Positions 26,385 through 34,736 of a stretch of DNA of 64,000 nt are shown here, one piece after another. Under the pieces are notes generated by a model that was not told the origin of the DNA, did no database searches, and was given only the letters and a program-made list of their open reading frames with translations. The position numbers and the translations under genes were made by a program. The DNA comes from JAAXHF01 sp965242605 (GTDB lineage Bacteria; Desulfobacterota; Binatia; Bin18): positions 558,001 to 622,000 of the forward strand of contig CBDESS010000001.1 of the NCBI GenBank assembly GCA_965242605.1, written 5' to 3'. Numbering within the stretch: position 1 is the stretch's first letter; the number at the start of each line of letters is the position of its first letter.

Positions 26385-27188
26385 ATGACGGCCAACGTTA
26401 TTGTCTGCGGCGCAGCCGGGCGCATGGGCCGGCTGCTGCTCAGCCTCATCCATGACCACGCCGAGCTGCGGCTGGTTGGCGCGGTTGAGGCCGCAGGTCA
26501 TCCCGCGGTCGGCAGCGATGCCGGAGCGGTGGCCGGACTGGGGACGCTGGGGGTCCGCCTTGTTGACGATTACGCCGCGGTCGCCCGGCCCGACACCGTA
26601 GCCCTGGACTTCACCGTTGCCGATGCGGCCCTGGAGCATTTGCGGGCCGCGGCGGCGAGTGGCGCAGCGATTGCGATTGGCACCACCGGCCTGTCCGCCG
26701 AACAGCGCGCCGAAGCCGAACGGCTCGCCCCCCGCACACGGACGCTCATCGCGCCCAACATGAGCGTAGGCGTCAATGTCCTGCTCAAGCTGGTCTCGGA
26801 CGCGGCGCGCATCCTGCAAGACGGCTTTGATGCCGAGGTCATCGAGCTCCACCACCGCTATAAAATCGACGCCCCGAGCGGCACAGCCCTGGCCCTGGGC
26901 CGGGCAATCGCCGAGTCCCAGGACAAGGACTTTGACCGGCAGGGACGTTTCAGCCGGCACGGCATCACCGGCCAGCGCAGCGACGATGAGATCGGCGTGC
27001 AGACCCTGCGCGGGGGCGATGCGGTTGGCGATCATACCGTGCTGTTTGCCGGCTTTGGCGAGCGGCTGGAGCTGATCCACCGCTCTCAGAGCCGGGAGTG
27101 TCTGGCACGCGGCGCGTTGCGTGCCGCGGCCTGGCTGCCGGAGCAGGCCCCGGGCCTGTACACCATGAAGGACGTGCTCGGCTTGTAA
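26385..27188 (+). CDS. dapB: DapB, 4-hydroxy-tetrahydrodipicolinate reductase
   Basis: 267 residues. NAD(P)H-dependent reductase acting after DapA. The dinucleotide motif is VCGAAGRMGRL, followed by IGTTGLS, APNMSVGVN and the catalytic ELHHRYKIDAPSGTA. It ends the long plus-strand amino-acid block and converges on the enoyl-CoA hydratase gene with about 40 bp between them. Confidence 0.96.
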   Translation: MTANVIVCGAAGRMGRLLLSLIHDHAELRLVGAVEAAGHPAVGSDAGAVAGLGTLGVRLVDDYAAVARPDTVALDFTVADAALEHLRAAAASGAAIAIGTTGLSAEQRAEAERLAPRTRTLIAPNMSVGVNVLLKLVSDAARILQDGFDAEVIELHHRYKIDAPSGTALALGRAIAESQDKDFDRQGRFSRHGITGQRSDDEIGVQTLRGGDAVGDHTVLFAGFGERLELIHRSQSRECLARGALRAAAWLPEQAPGLYTMKDVLGL

Positions 27189-27229
27189 GCGGACGGCCCT
27201 GGTCGGGTCCGTCGGTGTCCCGGCCCGTC

Positions 27230-28042
27230 TTATCCGCCCCGAAACCGGGGCGGCCGTTTTTCCAGAAAAGCCGCCACCGCCTCTTTGTGGTCGCGGGTCT
27301 TGAACAGGGAGTCAAGGCCAAGGGTCTCGGTCTGGACCGCGGCGTCAAAGTCATTTTCGGCACCCTGTTGCAGCGCCCGTTTGGAAACGGCCAGGGCCAG
27401 CGGCGGCAGAGACGCAATCTGGGCGGCCATCTCCCGCGCCGCGGCCATCAGGCCCTCCGCCGGCACGGTACGGTTGACCAGACCCATATCGAGCGCCTCC
27501 CCAGCCGGGACCATCCGCGCCGTATAGACCAGTTCCAGGGCTTTGGACAGCCCGACCAGACGGGGCAGCATAAAGGTTGAGCCCAGCTCGGGCATCAGCC
27601 CCATCCTGGTAAAAATCGCCCCCAGGCTGGCCTCTTGGGCCATGATGCGGATGTCTTGTATCAGGGTCAGGGTCAGCCCGATGCCGACCGCCACGCCGTT
27701 AATGGCGGCCACGGTCGGCTTGGGGCAATTGTGGATCGCGTACTGGAGGCCGGAGCGGGGATGGGCAATCGCCCCGCCCCGGGCCGCCTCGGCCGCCCCA
27801 CCCTGCTCCCGCTCATCAATGCCCTTCTGAAACACCCCGCCGATATCCGCCCCGGCACAGAAGCCGCGGCCCGCGCCGGTCATCAGAATCACCCGGACAT
27901 CGACGCGTTTACCCAGCGACTCGTAGGCGTGGGTCAGCTCATCGCCCATCAGAGTAGTGTAGGCGTTGAGTTTTTGGGGCCGGTTGAGCGTGACGGTGGC
28001 GATCGCGTCGTGGGCCTCAACGTGGATGTCTTTGTATTCCAT
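27230..28042 (-). CDS. Enoyl-CoA hydratase/isomerase family protein
   Basis: 270 residues, crotonase fold. The oxyanion-hole motifs are visible (GRGFCAGADIGG, AINGVAVGIGLTLTL), and an acidic catalytic candidate lies in RMGLMPELGSTFMLPRLVG. The C-terminus with LALAVSKRALQQG and EGxxAFLEKRPPRF-like EAVAAFLEKRPPRF is normal. ATG 28042 has AAAGGCGAG upstream. It is probably a fatty-acid or acyl-CoA degradation enzyme; exact substrate unknown. Confidence 0.9.
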   Translation of the reverse strand: MEYKDIHVEAHDAIATVTLNRPQKLNAYTTLMGDELTHAYESLGKRVDVRVILMTGAGRGFCAGADIGGVFQKGIDEREQGGAAEAARGGAIAHPRSGLQYAIHNCPKPTVAAINGVAVGIGLTLTLIQDIRIMAQEASLGAIFTRMGLMPELGSTFMLPRLVGLSKALELVYTARMVPAGEALDMGLVNRTVPAEGLMAAAREMAAQIASLPPLALAVSKRALQQGAENDFDAAVQTETLGLDSLFKTRDHKEAVAAFLEKRPPRFRGG

Positions 28043-28114
28043 ACTCGCCTTTCAACATACGGATTGACCCCGCAGGCTAGCTCATTCAGCGTCAAAGGCC
28101 AACCGGGGCTTGAC

Positions 28115-28145
28115 TTGGGCGGGCGGGACGCCCGCGCTCCCAGGG
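28115..28145. repeat. Dispersed hairpin repeat, copy 1
   Basis: The stem GCGGGC/GCCCGC closes a 5-base loop and is followed by GCTCCCAGGG. A second copy at 40356-40385 in opposite orientation agrees at 26 of 29 bases, the differences falling in the loop and one flank base. This is the behaviour of a REP-like intergenic element. Confidence 0.7.
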
Positions 28146-28273
28146 CTTGGCTTGACAGTCCGCACTCAACGGGAATAGGACTGGCCGGGCATGGGGAGGT
28201 GCAATGATGATCTCTTGCTGATGGGGTGGTCATCGTCGTTCGCCTTTGAAGCTGACCGGAGCGTGGAGGGGGT

Positions 28274-29368
28274 GTGCAACTGTTGCGCGAGGGATATAGC
28301 GAGTGTCTGTTTTTGCTGAGCGACGAGCGGTGGGGCACAATCGTCCGCAAACAGACCAAGCCCGAGATCAGCGGCAGCCTGCCAGCAGAGATCGCCTGGC
28401 TTGAAGACCTGCCGCCGGCCGTCCACCGCTATTTCCCGCAGGTCTTGCGCAGCCGCAAGCAGGCCGGGAACGGCCACCCGGTCTTTTACGACATGCCGTA
28501 TTTTGGCGAGGGCTGGGCGGTGTTGTCCGAGCTCATCCTGAGCCGTCGGCTCGACCGTGGGCAGGAGGTGGCGCTGATCGGCCATGTCCTGCGCATCATG
28601 TTCGACAGGATTTTTTCAGTCACCTATCCCCAGGAAACCGCGGCCTACCCGGACAAGCTGCTCGGCCTGCTGGAGTGCCACGCCTGGCGGCTGGCGGCCC
28701 TGCCGGCGTTCTCCCGGCTCATGACCGCCCCGAGCATCGCCCTGAACGGTGCTCGCCTGGCCAATGTTTTTCCCCTTGTGGAGACCATCAAGGCCAGCGC
28801 CGCCCTGCGCCAGCAGCTACGGCCGCGGACCGTCCGCAAGGTCCACGGCGACCTGCACCCGGATAATATCCTGGTCTACGCTCCGAGCATCGGCCAGCCC
28901 TGCCCGCGGCTCGTGCTGCTTGACCCCCTGGCCCCGCTGGGGCTTGGCCGGGGTGATGTTGCGATGGATATCGCCAAGTTCACCAGTTGGGTATCGGCAG
29001 AGTTATTGGCCCTGCGGCTGGGGCTGTTCTCGCTGGTGGCGGAACACGACGACCTGTGCGCCGAGCCGGCTTTTCGCTTCAGCCTCCACACCGAAGCGCG
29101 CCAACTCCAGGCCCTGGGCGACCGGGGTCTGCTGCGCCAGATCGCGCGGCTGCTTGAGACCGCCCCCTGGACGCGTCCGGTCTGTGACCTGAACCACAAC
29201 TGGCAGCAACGCCAGAGTTTTTACAAAGCGCTGTACGCCTTGAGCATGGCCTCGATCGTTCCCGCACCGCAGAATCTGGCCCGCCTGCTGACCGGCCTGC
29301 TGCATCTGCACGACTTTGTAGCGGTCAAGGGCGGCCCGAAGCAGGGGGCGGGGGCCGTGGCCAGCTAG
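28274..29368 (+). CDS. Aminoglycoside-phosphotransferase-fold (choline-kinase-like) protein
   Basis: 364 residues from GTG 28274. The kinase catalytic loop is VRKVHGDLHPDNILV and the metal motif appears as LLDPLAPLGLGRGDVAMDIAKF. Family members phosphorylate small hydroxylated compounds or sugars. It stands alone on its strand; its stop overlaps that of the convergent TauD-type gene. The upstream 230 bp contain a dispersed hairpin repeat. Substrate not predictable. Confidence 0.78.
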   Translation: MQLLREGYSECLFLLSDERWGTIVRKQTKPEISGSLPAEIAWLEDLPPAVHRYFPQVLRSRKQAGNGHPVFYDMPYFGEGWAVLSELILSRRLDRGQEVALIGHVLRIMFDRIFSVTYPQETAAYPDKLLGLLECHAWRLAALPAFSRLMTAPSIALNGARLANVFPLVETIKASAALRQQLRPRTVRKVHGDLHPDNILVYAPSIGQPCPRLVLLDPLAPLGLGRGDVAMDIAKFTSWVSAELLALRLGLFSLVAEHDDLCAEPAFRFSLHTEARQLQALGDRGLLRQIARLLETAPWTRPVCDLNHNWQQRQSFYKALYALSMASIVPAPQNLARLLTGLLHLHDFVAVKGGPKQGAGAVAS

Positions 29369-30222
29369 CGCGGGGCGGCAAACTCAGACGCCGGGTCGCC
29401 GGCTATTCTGGCGTGGTACATCACCCGTGCTTCGGTCATATCCCACGCGCAGGAGCGGTGCAGCAGGCGGCGGTTGTCCCACACTACGGCGTCGCCTGCG
29501 GTCCAGCGGTGGTGATAGACGCGGGGCGGCTGGCAGGTGTGGTCCACCAGGGATTGGAGGAGGGCTTCGGATTCGGCCGGGTCCATTCCAGGAATGCCGT
29601 AGGCGTGGCGGCCAATCAGCAACGACTTCCGCCCGGTCTCGGGATGCGTTTTGACCAGGGGTCTGAGCGGGGGGTCGGTGACATCGAGGCCATAGCCGTT
29701 GTAGTCGCCGTCGGCTTTGGGCGTGAAGCCGGCCTTCTGCTGGGAGTAGCGCAGGGAGTGGTAGGCCGACAGGGGGGCGATGTGCTCTTGTGTGGCGTCG
29801 TCAAGGGCGTCGTAGCCGGCCCGCAGGTCGGCCCAGCCGGTTTCGCCGCGGGACGACGGCACCACATGGGCCGTAAACACCGCCCCCTTGGCCTGAACGG
29901 GCATATAGGTACTGTCGCAGTGCCAGCCCATGTTGCCCTTGAGCACCTGGATGATGCTGTCCGAGTCGTCTTCAAGCCGGACGCTGCCATCCTTTTTCAC
30001 GTTACTGATCGCCACAAGGTCAAACTCCAGCTCACCGAAGCGTGTGGCAAACGCAAGCTGCTGTGCATTCGACAGGTGCTGACCCGGGAAAATGAGCAGT
30101 GCGTATTCAAGCCAGGTGGCGTAGAGCCGGCTGAAGGAGGTGTCGTCAAGGTCGGTAAGCTTCAGCCCGGTCACGACCGCCCCGAAGCTCGCGTCAAGAG
30201 GCTCAACATGAAAATCGCTCAT
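29365..30222 (-). CDS. TauD/TfdA-family 2-oxoglutarate-dependent dioxygenase
   Basis: 285 residues. Iron/2-oxoglutarate oxygenase. The HxD motif appears as GWHCDSTYMP, the distal His as NRRLLHRSCAWD, and the 2-oxoglutarate Arg close to the end (EARVMYHARI). GGGAG precedes ATG 30222. Relatives cleave taurine, sulfonates or phenoxyacetates, but the substrate here is unknown. The 3' end overlaps the APH-fold gene by 4 bases (CTAG), so both transcripts end against each other. Confidence 0.9.
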   Translation of the reverse strand: MSDFHVEPLDASFGAVVTGLKLTDLDDTSFSRLYATWLEYALLIFPGQHLSNAQQLAFATRFGELEFDLVAISNVKKDGSVRLEDDSDSIIQVLKGNMGWHCDSTYMPVQAKGAVFTAHVVPSSRGETGWADLRAGYDALDDATQEHIAPLSAYHSLRYSQQKAGFTPKADGDYNGYGLDVTDPPLRPLVKTHPETGRKSLLIGRHAYGIPGMDPAESEALLQSLVDHTCQPPRVYHHRWTAGDAVVWDNRRLLHRSCAWDMTEARVMYHARIAGDPASEFAAPR

Positions 30223-30319
30223 CTGTATGCTCCCTGTGTGCCGGTCAAGACTGCCTGGACTGCCTCAGCATGACGGGCAAAGGGACACCTGTCAATCGGT
30301 TATATGTGTTGAATCTCGA

Positions 30320-30781
30320 CTAGGTATGCCTCTTGAGAGACGGGCAGACGGTATGATTCGGGTCCCACCACAGGACACGCATAATGTTTCTGTCAGGAAT
30401 GCACCAGACCCGTTTTTTAGCAGTGATCCGAAAAGACCTCAGATAGTCTACGTCATCCTGTTTGATTTCCGCTAGTCTGTCTCTGGCCTTCCTGGCCAAG
30501 CGTACAACCTCTACCGGGTGGCTCCCCTGTCGCTGGATCGTATCCAGGTCCATCGTTTCAAACTCGTGGAGGTGTTCCATAACTCGCCTGTACTCGGAAG
30601 CGTCGTCCAGTTTGGTCCATGCCCAAGGCCCGCCTTTGTCATGGGCGCTGAAACGCCACGCCAGGGGGAATCCTTTTGCTATGACAGGTTCATCAGACCG
30701 CGGCTGTTTCTTTGGGGCGGGTTGTTCTTCAACCCTCGGACGCTGACGCACGCCGGGCTGCTGTTTTGGACGACGGGGCAA
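30320..30781 (-). CDS. Putative toxin paired with the Panacea-domain antitoxin
   Basis: 153 residues read from TTG 30781, though the true start could be further in because the first 35 residues are low-complexity and basic (MPRRPKQQPGVRQRPRVEEQ). The core begins at WRFSAHDKGGPWAW and ends with RFxxxxKxRxxxIPDxNIxxVLWWDPNH-like sequence (KKRVWCIPDRNIM, VLWWDPNHTVCPS), reminiscent of RelE-type small toxins. It begins 4 bases after the antitoxin stop on the same strand. Panacea antitoxins pair with many unrelated toxins, so guilt by position is good evidence for a toxin but not for its mechanism. Confidence 0.65.
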   Translation of the reverse strand: MPRRPKQQPGVRQRPRVEEQPAPKKQPRSDEPVIAKGFPLAWRFSAHDKGGPWAWTKLDDASEYRRVMEHLHEFETMDLDTIQRQGSHPVEVVRLARKARDRLAEIKQDDVDYLRSFRITAKKRVWCIPDRNIMRVLWWDPNHTVCPSLKRHT

Positions 30782-30785
30782 GGGA

Positions 30786-31220
30786 TTACAGGCTGAAGTA
30801 ATATTCTGCCATGTCGGCGTGGCGGATCACCGCGTTTCCCCGCTCTCCGTCAACAAGCTGATGCCGTGCCCGCGTCTCGCGCCAGGGCCGCTCCATATGG
30901 CTCAGATCGCTCAACCACTGCGAAGATTTGCCGCCGTAGTAGGCCAAGACGGCATCAACGGTGTCACACTGTTCGCTGTTGAGCTTTCGAAGTCGCCCGC
31001 CGCGTATCCGCGATACGCGGTAACAGCCACGGTGCGCGTTGTAGAGCTTTCGGACGACAGGACCGTTTGCCCAGGCTTCAATCCGCTCGCTGAACAAAGG
31101 TTTGTCATCCCGCACCAGCGACCACGCCTGCGCGTAGTACACGAGTTTCTGCAACTTCATCGCGGTCATGGCCCCCTGTTTTCGCAGGATATAGGCGGCC
31201 ACATCCAATACGCTGACCAC
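30786..31220 (-). CDS. Panacea-domain (SocA/GepA-like, DUF4065) antitoxin
   Basis: 144 residues from GTG 31220 with GGAGGAA upstream; an in-frame TTG at 31250 is less likely. The domain core is visible: VAAYILRK, MTAMKLQKLVYYAQAWSLV, RIEAWANGPVVRKLYNAHRG. Panacea domains are antitoxins that neutralise diverse toxins, and SocA is a proteolytic adaptor. It lies at the 3' side of the phosphorothioation island, 124 bp after the GHKL ATPase gene, and is followed directly by the putative toxin. Confidence 0.85.
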   Translation of the reverse strand: MVSVLDVAAYILRKQGAMTAMKLQKLVYYAQAWSLVRDDKPLFSERIEAWANGPVVRKLYNAHRGCYRVSRIRGGRLRKLNSEQCDTVDAVLAYYGGKSSQWLSDLSHMERPWRETRARHQLVDGERGNAVIRHADMAEYYFSL

Positions 31221-31344
31221 GGCTTCCTCCTCTGTCTTTGGCCCGTCCAATGGAAAACTTGCGATAGTGAGGTTCTCCCCTGACTACCAAACTAGCTAGG
31301 AAACTGCGCAATAGGTAATTCGTTGAGTCCGTAGCAACACTAGT

Positions 31345-33792
31345 CTATGTATCCAAGGTCGCGATCAACTCCTGCGTGTCGAAGTTGAGAAGGAACTGGG
31401 CGTAGAACGTTTTGAAAAGATCAGCGATATACTCCGTTACCTCAACGTCCCGCTGCTGTCCCTGGTCATGTTGCGTTAGGGCATAATTCCGATTCTTTGT
31501 GATTGTGTAAAGAAATAGGGTGTGAAAATAGACGGCAGATACATAGCGCTTCTCAGCTACGGCGATAGCTTCCTCCTTCACCAACTTCGCTCGATGTGAA
31601 AGCCACACGGTACTATCCATGTTGATGTACACGGCGCTCAGGGATTCTCCATCGACATAAGGACGCACAACTACATTATGATCCATTGAAATACTATTCT
31701 CTTCAAGTTTCTCCCATGTGAGTCTATTTGAGTGGTCTGAGTGGGGGGATCTATAGACCCTATAAAGCTCTGGTAGACCAAGCCGATTATCCGATTGGTT
31801 GCCATCCTTGGGCTTCTTTGGTGTCTTCTCCGGCTCTGAAATATTCACCATAAATATCTGCTCCAACGGTTCCATTGGGCCAGATAAAGATGCGCGGAGC
31901 CGAATGGTGTTGCCGACTTTCACTTCCTTGGTCGGCTTCAGAAGGATTCGGATGGTTCCATTGTGCGGGCTCGACTTGGTAACGTTAAGGATCGTGTCTA
32001 CTGTCTTCGGCAGTCCAGGTTGATCGCCCCCATCCTGGTCGTTGGGTACCAAGTCCAGCAGTCCAATTTGCAGTTCCCCGGGCTCTTCGACACGATCAAA
32101 GTATTGATCCTCCACATCGGTCGAGAATTTTATGGTTCGCTCGCTCCCTATGGGCAATTTGACCATTGGAATCTCCTCACCATTACGGGACTGAACATCA
32201 ATGCTGAACAGGCTCGGATATCTCTGAGGAGAAAACGCAGGTTTTTCGTCCGTTTCCTTTTGACGCGTCTTACGAGCTTTTTCGTTCCTACGTCCCCTAC
32301 GTCCATCGTTGAGCCTAAAGGTCTGGGCAAGAAGTTCCGTCAGATCGTTACGGATCGGAAGGTTCCGAGCGATGTTGCGCACCAACTCTTCGGCATCTTT
32401 ACTCTCGACCGTGATCGACGCCTTCCGTTCTTTATGGATGCCCTTTAAGCGACTGTTTGCCAAGAGATGGGCAAGCCATTGCCGAAGTTTTCTCGACTCA
32501 TCGCCGCCCTTCAAGCGGTCGCGGGACGCCATGAACAGCTCATCGCGAAATTCCGTGCGGACCTCGGTGCAATCTACATGAACTAGAAGGTAGTCTTTCA
32601 GAAGAGGGAACTTGAGCGACTGTGTGATAAACTCTGACGTGTAGTGTCCGTGGACCTGCCCATCGACCGAAAAAAGAATGGACATGTTGTTCTTGAAGAA
32701 CTCCTGCCGAATGGTCTCCCGAGTTTGTTTGACGGATCGTTCTTTAAGGCGCGGATTAAAGATATAACAGGTAACTTTGATATTTCCGATCTCCGCTTCA
32801 TGCGCTTCTTCCGAGAAGAATTGATCTACATATCTCCTGTCTTCCTCAAGACGGCGTTTCAGACCATAGAGATGACGTGCCAGATTGTGATCTTTCGGGT
32901 AGCGTTTGGGCTTGTCAATTGTAAACACTGGCAGGGCGGGATCGAACAGATATTCGTTGATGCTCTGATTCAGGTCTCGCGAGATAACCGACCGCGACCC
33001 TTCGGGCAGGTTGTAGGAGTAGAGCTTGATAATGGTGCCTGTTGTGAAGGGGCGATTATGAATCCCAAGATCGAGCCTTTCAGGGGTGGTGAAGGAAGGA
33101 ATCTGGTCGTTGATGACGAGATATTCATACCATGTTGCCTTTTTCCTTTTCCTCTCCTCATCGGTGAAAGGATGCCGGCGGACTAGGCTGAAACCCAAAC
33201 GCTTGTGGCTGTTGAACCGCTTGGAGGCAATCATCTGGTAGCGGAGTTTGCCACAAAAGGCCACTGCGCCGGCACCGCCCATGTTGTACTTGCCCTGGAC
33301 GAAGTGAATATCATTCTTGTTGCCGCGCAGGAGCGACAGGAAAGTTTTCTCAAAATCCTCGGGTGCTTGGCCTTCGCCGTCATCGTAGACGATGAGTGAG
33401 GTTTCCATCCGCGGGCCGTCGGCGAGGATTTGCAAGCGTTCCGCTTGAGCACGACGCGCATCTGATATATCCCAATTTTTGTACCTGGGAAAGAACTGCC
33501 GCACTGCTTCGTCAATTGACTTTGGCGCTTGCTCCGATCGAGGATCAATGCCTTGCTCAAGGCACGCGCGTGTAAGAATGGCGTCGATACCGTTGGTGAT
33601 TTTTTCGATCAAGGCCGGAATCGGTGAAGCCTGCTGATTCTCTACTACGCCAAAGTTGCTTTCATTCTCACCATAAGGACGCCAGCTTTCTGGATTATTC
33701 AGAAGTGAGTAACGCTCGAGTACCCCTTTGACCTCAGCTTCCACGGGTGCTTCGTATAGATCGAAGAAAAGTTTTTTAATGTCAATGTCCAT
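31345..33792 (-). CDS. GHKL-fold ATPase, candidate effector of the phosphorothioation island
   Basis: 815 residues. The N-terminal quarter is a Hsp90/MutL-like ATPase: N-box IEKITNGIDAIL (62-73), G1 box DDGEG (137-141), G2 box GKYNMGGAGA (167-176). The next about 250 residues include a transducer-like segment and the rest has no motif I recognise (FMASRDRLKGGDESRKLRQWLAHLL, VVRPYVDGESLSAVYINMD). Base composition is visibly less GC-rich than neighbours, pointing to transfer. It follows sspD on the same strand after a 100-bp gap, where SspE or SspFGH would stand in described systems; it resembles neither DUF262 nor DUF1524. Function is inferred from position. Confidence 0.78.
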   Translation of the reverse strand: MDIDIKKLFFDLYEAPVEAEVKGVLERYSLLNNPESWRPYGENESNFGVVENQQASPIPALIEKITNGIDAILTRACLEQGIDPRSEQAPKSIDEAVRQFFPRYKNWDISDARRAQAERLQILADGPRMETSLIVYDDGEGQAPEDFEKTFLSLLRGNKNDIHFVQGKYNMGGAGAVAFCGKLRYQMIASKRFNSHKRLGFSLVRRHPFTDEERKRKKATWYEYLVINDQIPSFTTPERLDLGIHNRPFTTGTIIKLYSYNLPEGSRSVISRDLNQSINEYLFDPALPVFTIDKPKRYPKDHNLARHLYGLKRRLEEDRRYVDQFFSEEAHEAEIGNIKVTCYIFNPRLKERSVKQTRETIRQEFFKNNMSILFSVDGQVHGHYTSEFITQSLKFPLLKDYLLVHVDCTEVRTEFRDELFMASRDRLKGGDESRKLRQWLAHLLANSRLKGIHKERKASITVESKDAEELVRNIARNLPIRNDLTELLAQTFRLNDGRRGRRNEKARKTRQKETDEKPAFSPQRYPSLFSIDVQSRNGEEIPMVKLPIGSERTIKFSTDVEDQYFDRVEEPGELQIGLLDLVPNDQDGGDQPGLPKTVDTILNVTKSSPHNGTIRILLKPTKEVKVGNTIRLRASLSGPMEPLEQIFMVNISEPEKTPKKPKDGNQSDNRLGLPELYRVYRSPHSDHSNRLTWEKLEENSISMDHNVVVRPYVDGESLSAVYINMDSTVWLSHRAKLVKEEAIAVAEKRYVSAVYFHTLFLYTITKNRNYALTQHDQGQQRDVEVTEYIADLFKTFYAQFLLNFDTQELIATLDT

Positions 33793-33893
33793 GATACGAT
33801 CAATGCCCGCTAGTCAGTCGTTCCTATCATCTTCGCTGCTGTCTCTGATACTTGTTGTCTGTGCGTCAGTTCCCACAACCATACGTCTCCTCG

Positions 33894-34736
33894 TTACTTA
33901 TGACACGCCAAGCACACCTTTGCCTTACCGTACAGGTCATCAATGTCAAGAGGCTCGGCGTCGGGGCGGAGCGGGTTGACCGGGTGCTTGGTGCGCATCC
34001 GTTTCAGCCGCCGGGCGTGTTCTTCTTTGATCTGCGCTCTGCGCTCGGGACGCTCCAGGTCAAGGAGGGATTCCCCGTGGCTCCAGGTGAACGGCGACCC
34101 GTGTTCAACTGCGTTTTTCTCATACGCCTTGGCTTCCTCGAAATAGTCCGGGTGGCGCTCTCTCAGCCGTACCCACTCAATCTTTTGCTGAAAGAAACAG
34201 AAGGTGCATCCGCTGCGGGTCCGCCATTCGTAGTAGTCCGGCAGGCCCAATCCCGTTCCCTCCAGGATTTCCAGAACGCCAGCCTTGTCAATACCAGCGT
34301 CCTTGAAGGGCAGCCGCACGACAAGATTGTCATGCTTTGATGCGTACCCCTCACGGTATTCTTCATCGGCACGGATGGCGACATAGCTGTAGACTCTGGC
34401 CCCGCTGTCCAGGAGGGGCCGGACCCACTGCTCGAACGGTCGCAATTTGAGCTGCCGGGTACACCAGCGCGTCTGCGGCGACGGCAGGAAGTTGTTGTAC
34501 TGCTTGAGCCAGAAGTCAAAATCCCGGTCCGGGTTCAGCCGCAGAATGGGCTTGCCCAAAAATCCTTCCAGCCTGACGAGGAATTCATACACCTCCGGCA
34601 ACTCCTTGCCGGTGTCGGTGAAAAAGTAGTCAATATCCAGCTCGGGATGGTTTTCGCCCATGTAGACCGCCAGGGCTGCGCTGTCACGCCCGCCGGACAG
34701 TCCGAGTACATGCTGTTCTCTGTCGGCCATGCTCAC
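33894..34736 (-). CDS. sspD: SspD/DndC-like PAPS-reductase-family ATP pyrophosphatase
   Basis: 280 residues. The PP-loop GLSGGRDSAAL (12-22) activates the DNA backbone or cysteine-derived sulfur transfer step. Cysteines that could hold an iron-sulfur cluster are C92 (WCTRQL), C177 and C180 (GCTFC), and C275/C278 at the very C-terminus (VCLACHK). Family is phosphoadenosine phosphosulfate reductase, as in DndC and SspD. The start may be GTG 34736, overlapping sspC by 4 bases, or ATG 34730. Third gene of sspB-sspC-sspD. Confidence 0.86.
   Translation of the reverse strand: MSMADREQHVLGLSGGRDSAALAVYMGENHPELDIDYFFTDTGKELPEVYEFLVRLEGFLGKPILRLNPDRDFDFWLKQYNNFLPSPQTRWCTRQLKLRPFEQWVRPLLDSGARVYSYVAIRADEEYREGYASKHDNLVVRLPFKDAGIDKAGVLEILEGTGLGLPDYYEWRTRSGCTFCFFQQKIEWVRLRERHPDYFEEAKAYEKNAVEHGSPFTWSHGESLLDLERPERRAQIKEEHARRLKRMRTKHPVNPLRPDAEPLDIDDLYGKAKVCLACHK

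Noticed and set aside
31345..33792. Reading the GHKL protein as SspE
   Set aside because: SspE is built of DUF262 and DUF1524; this protein has a GHKL ATPase and neither domain.
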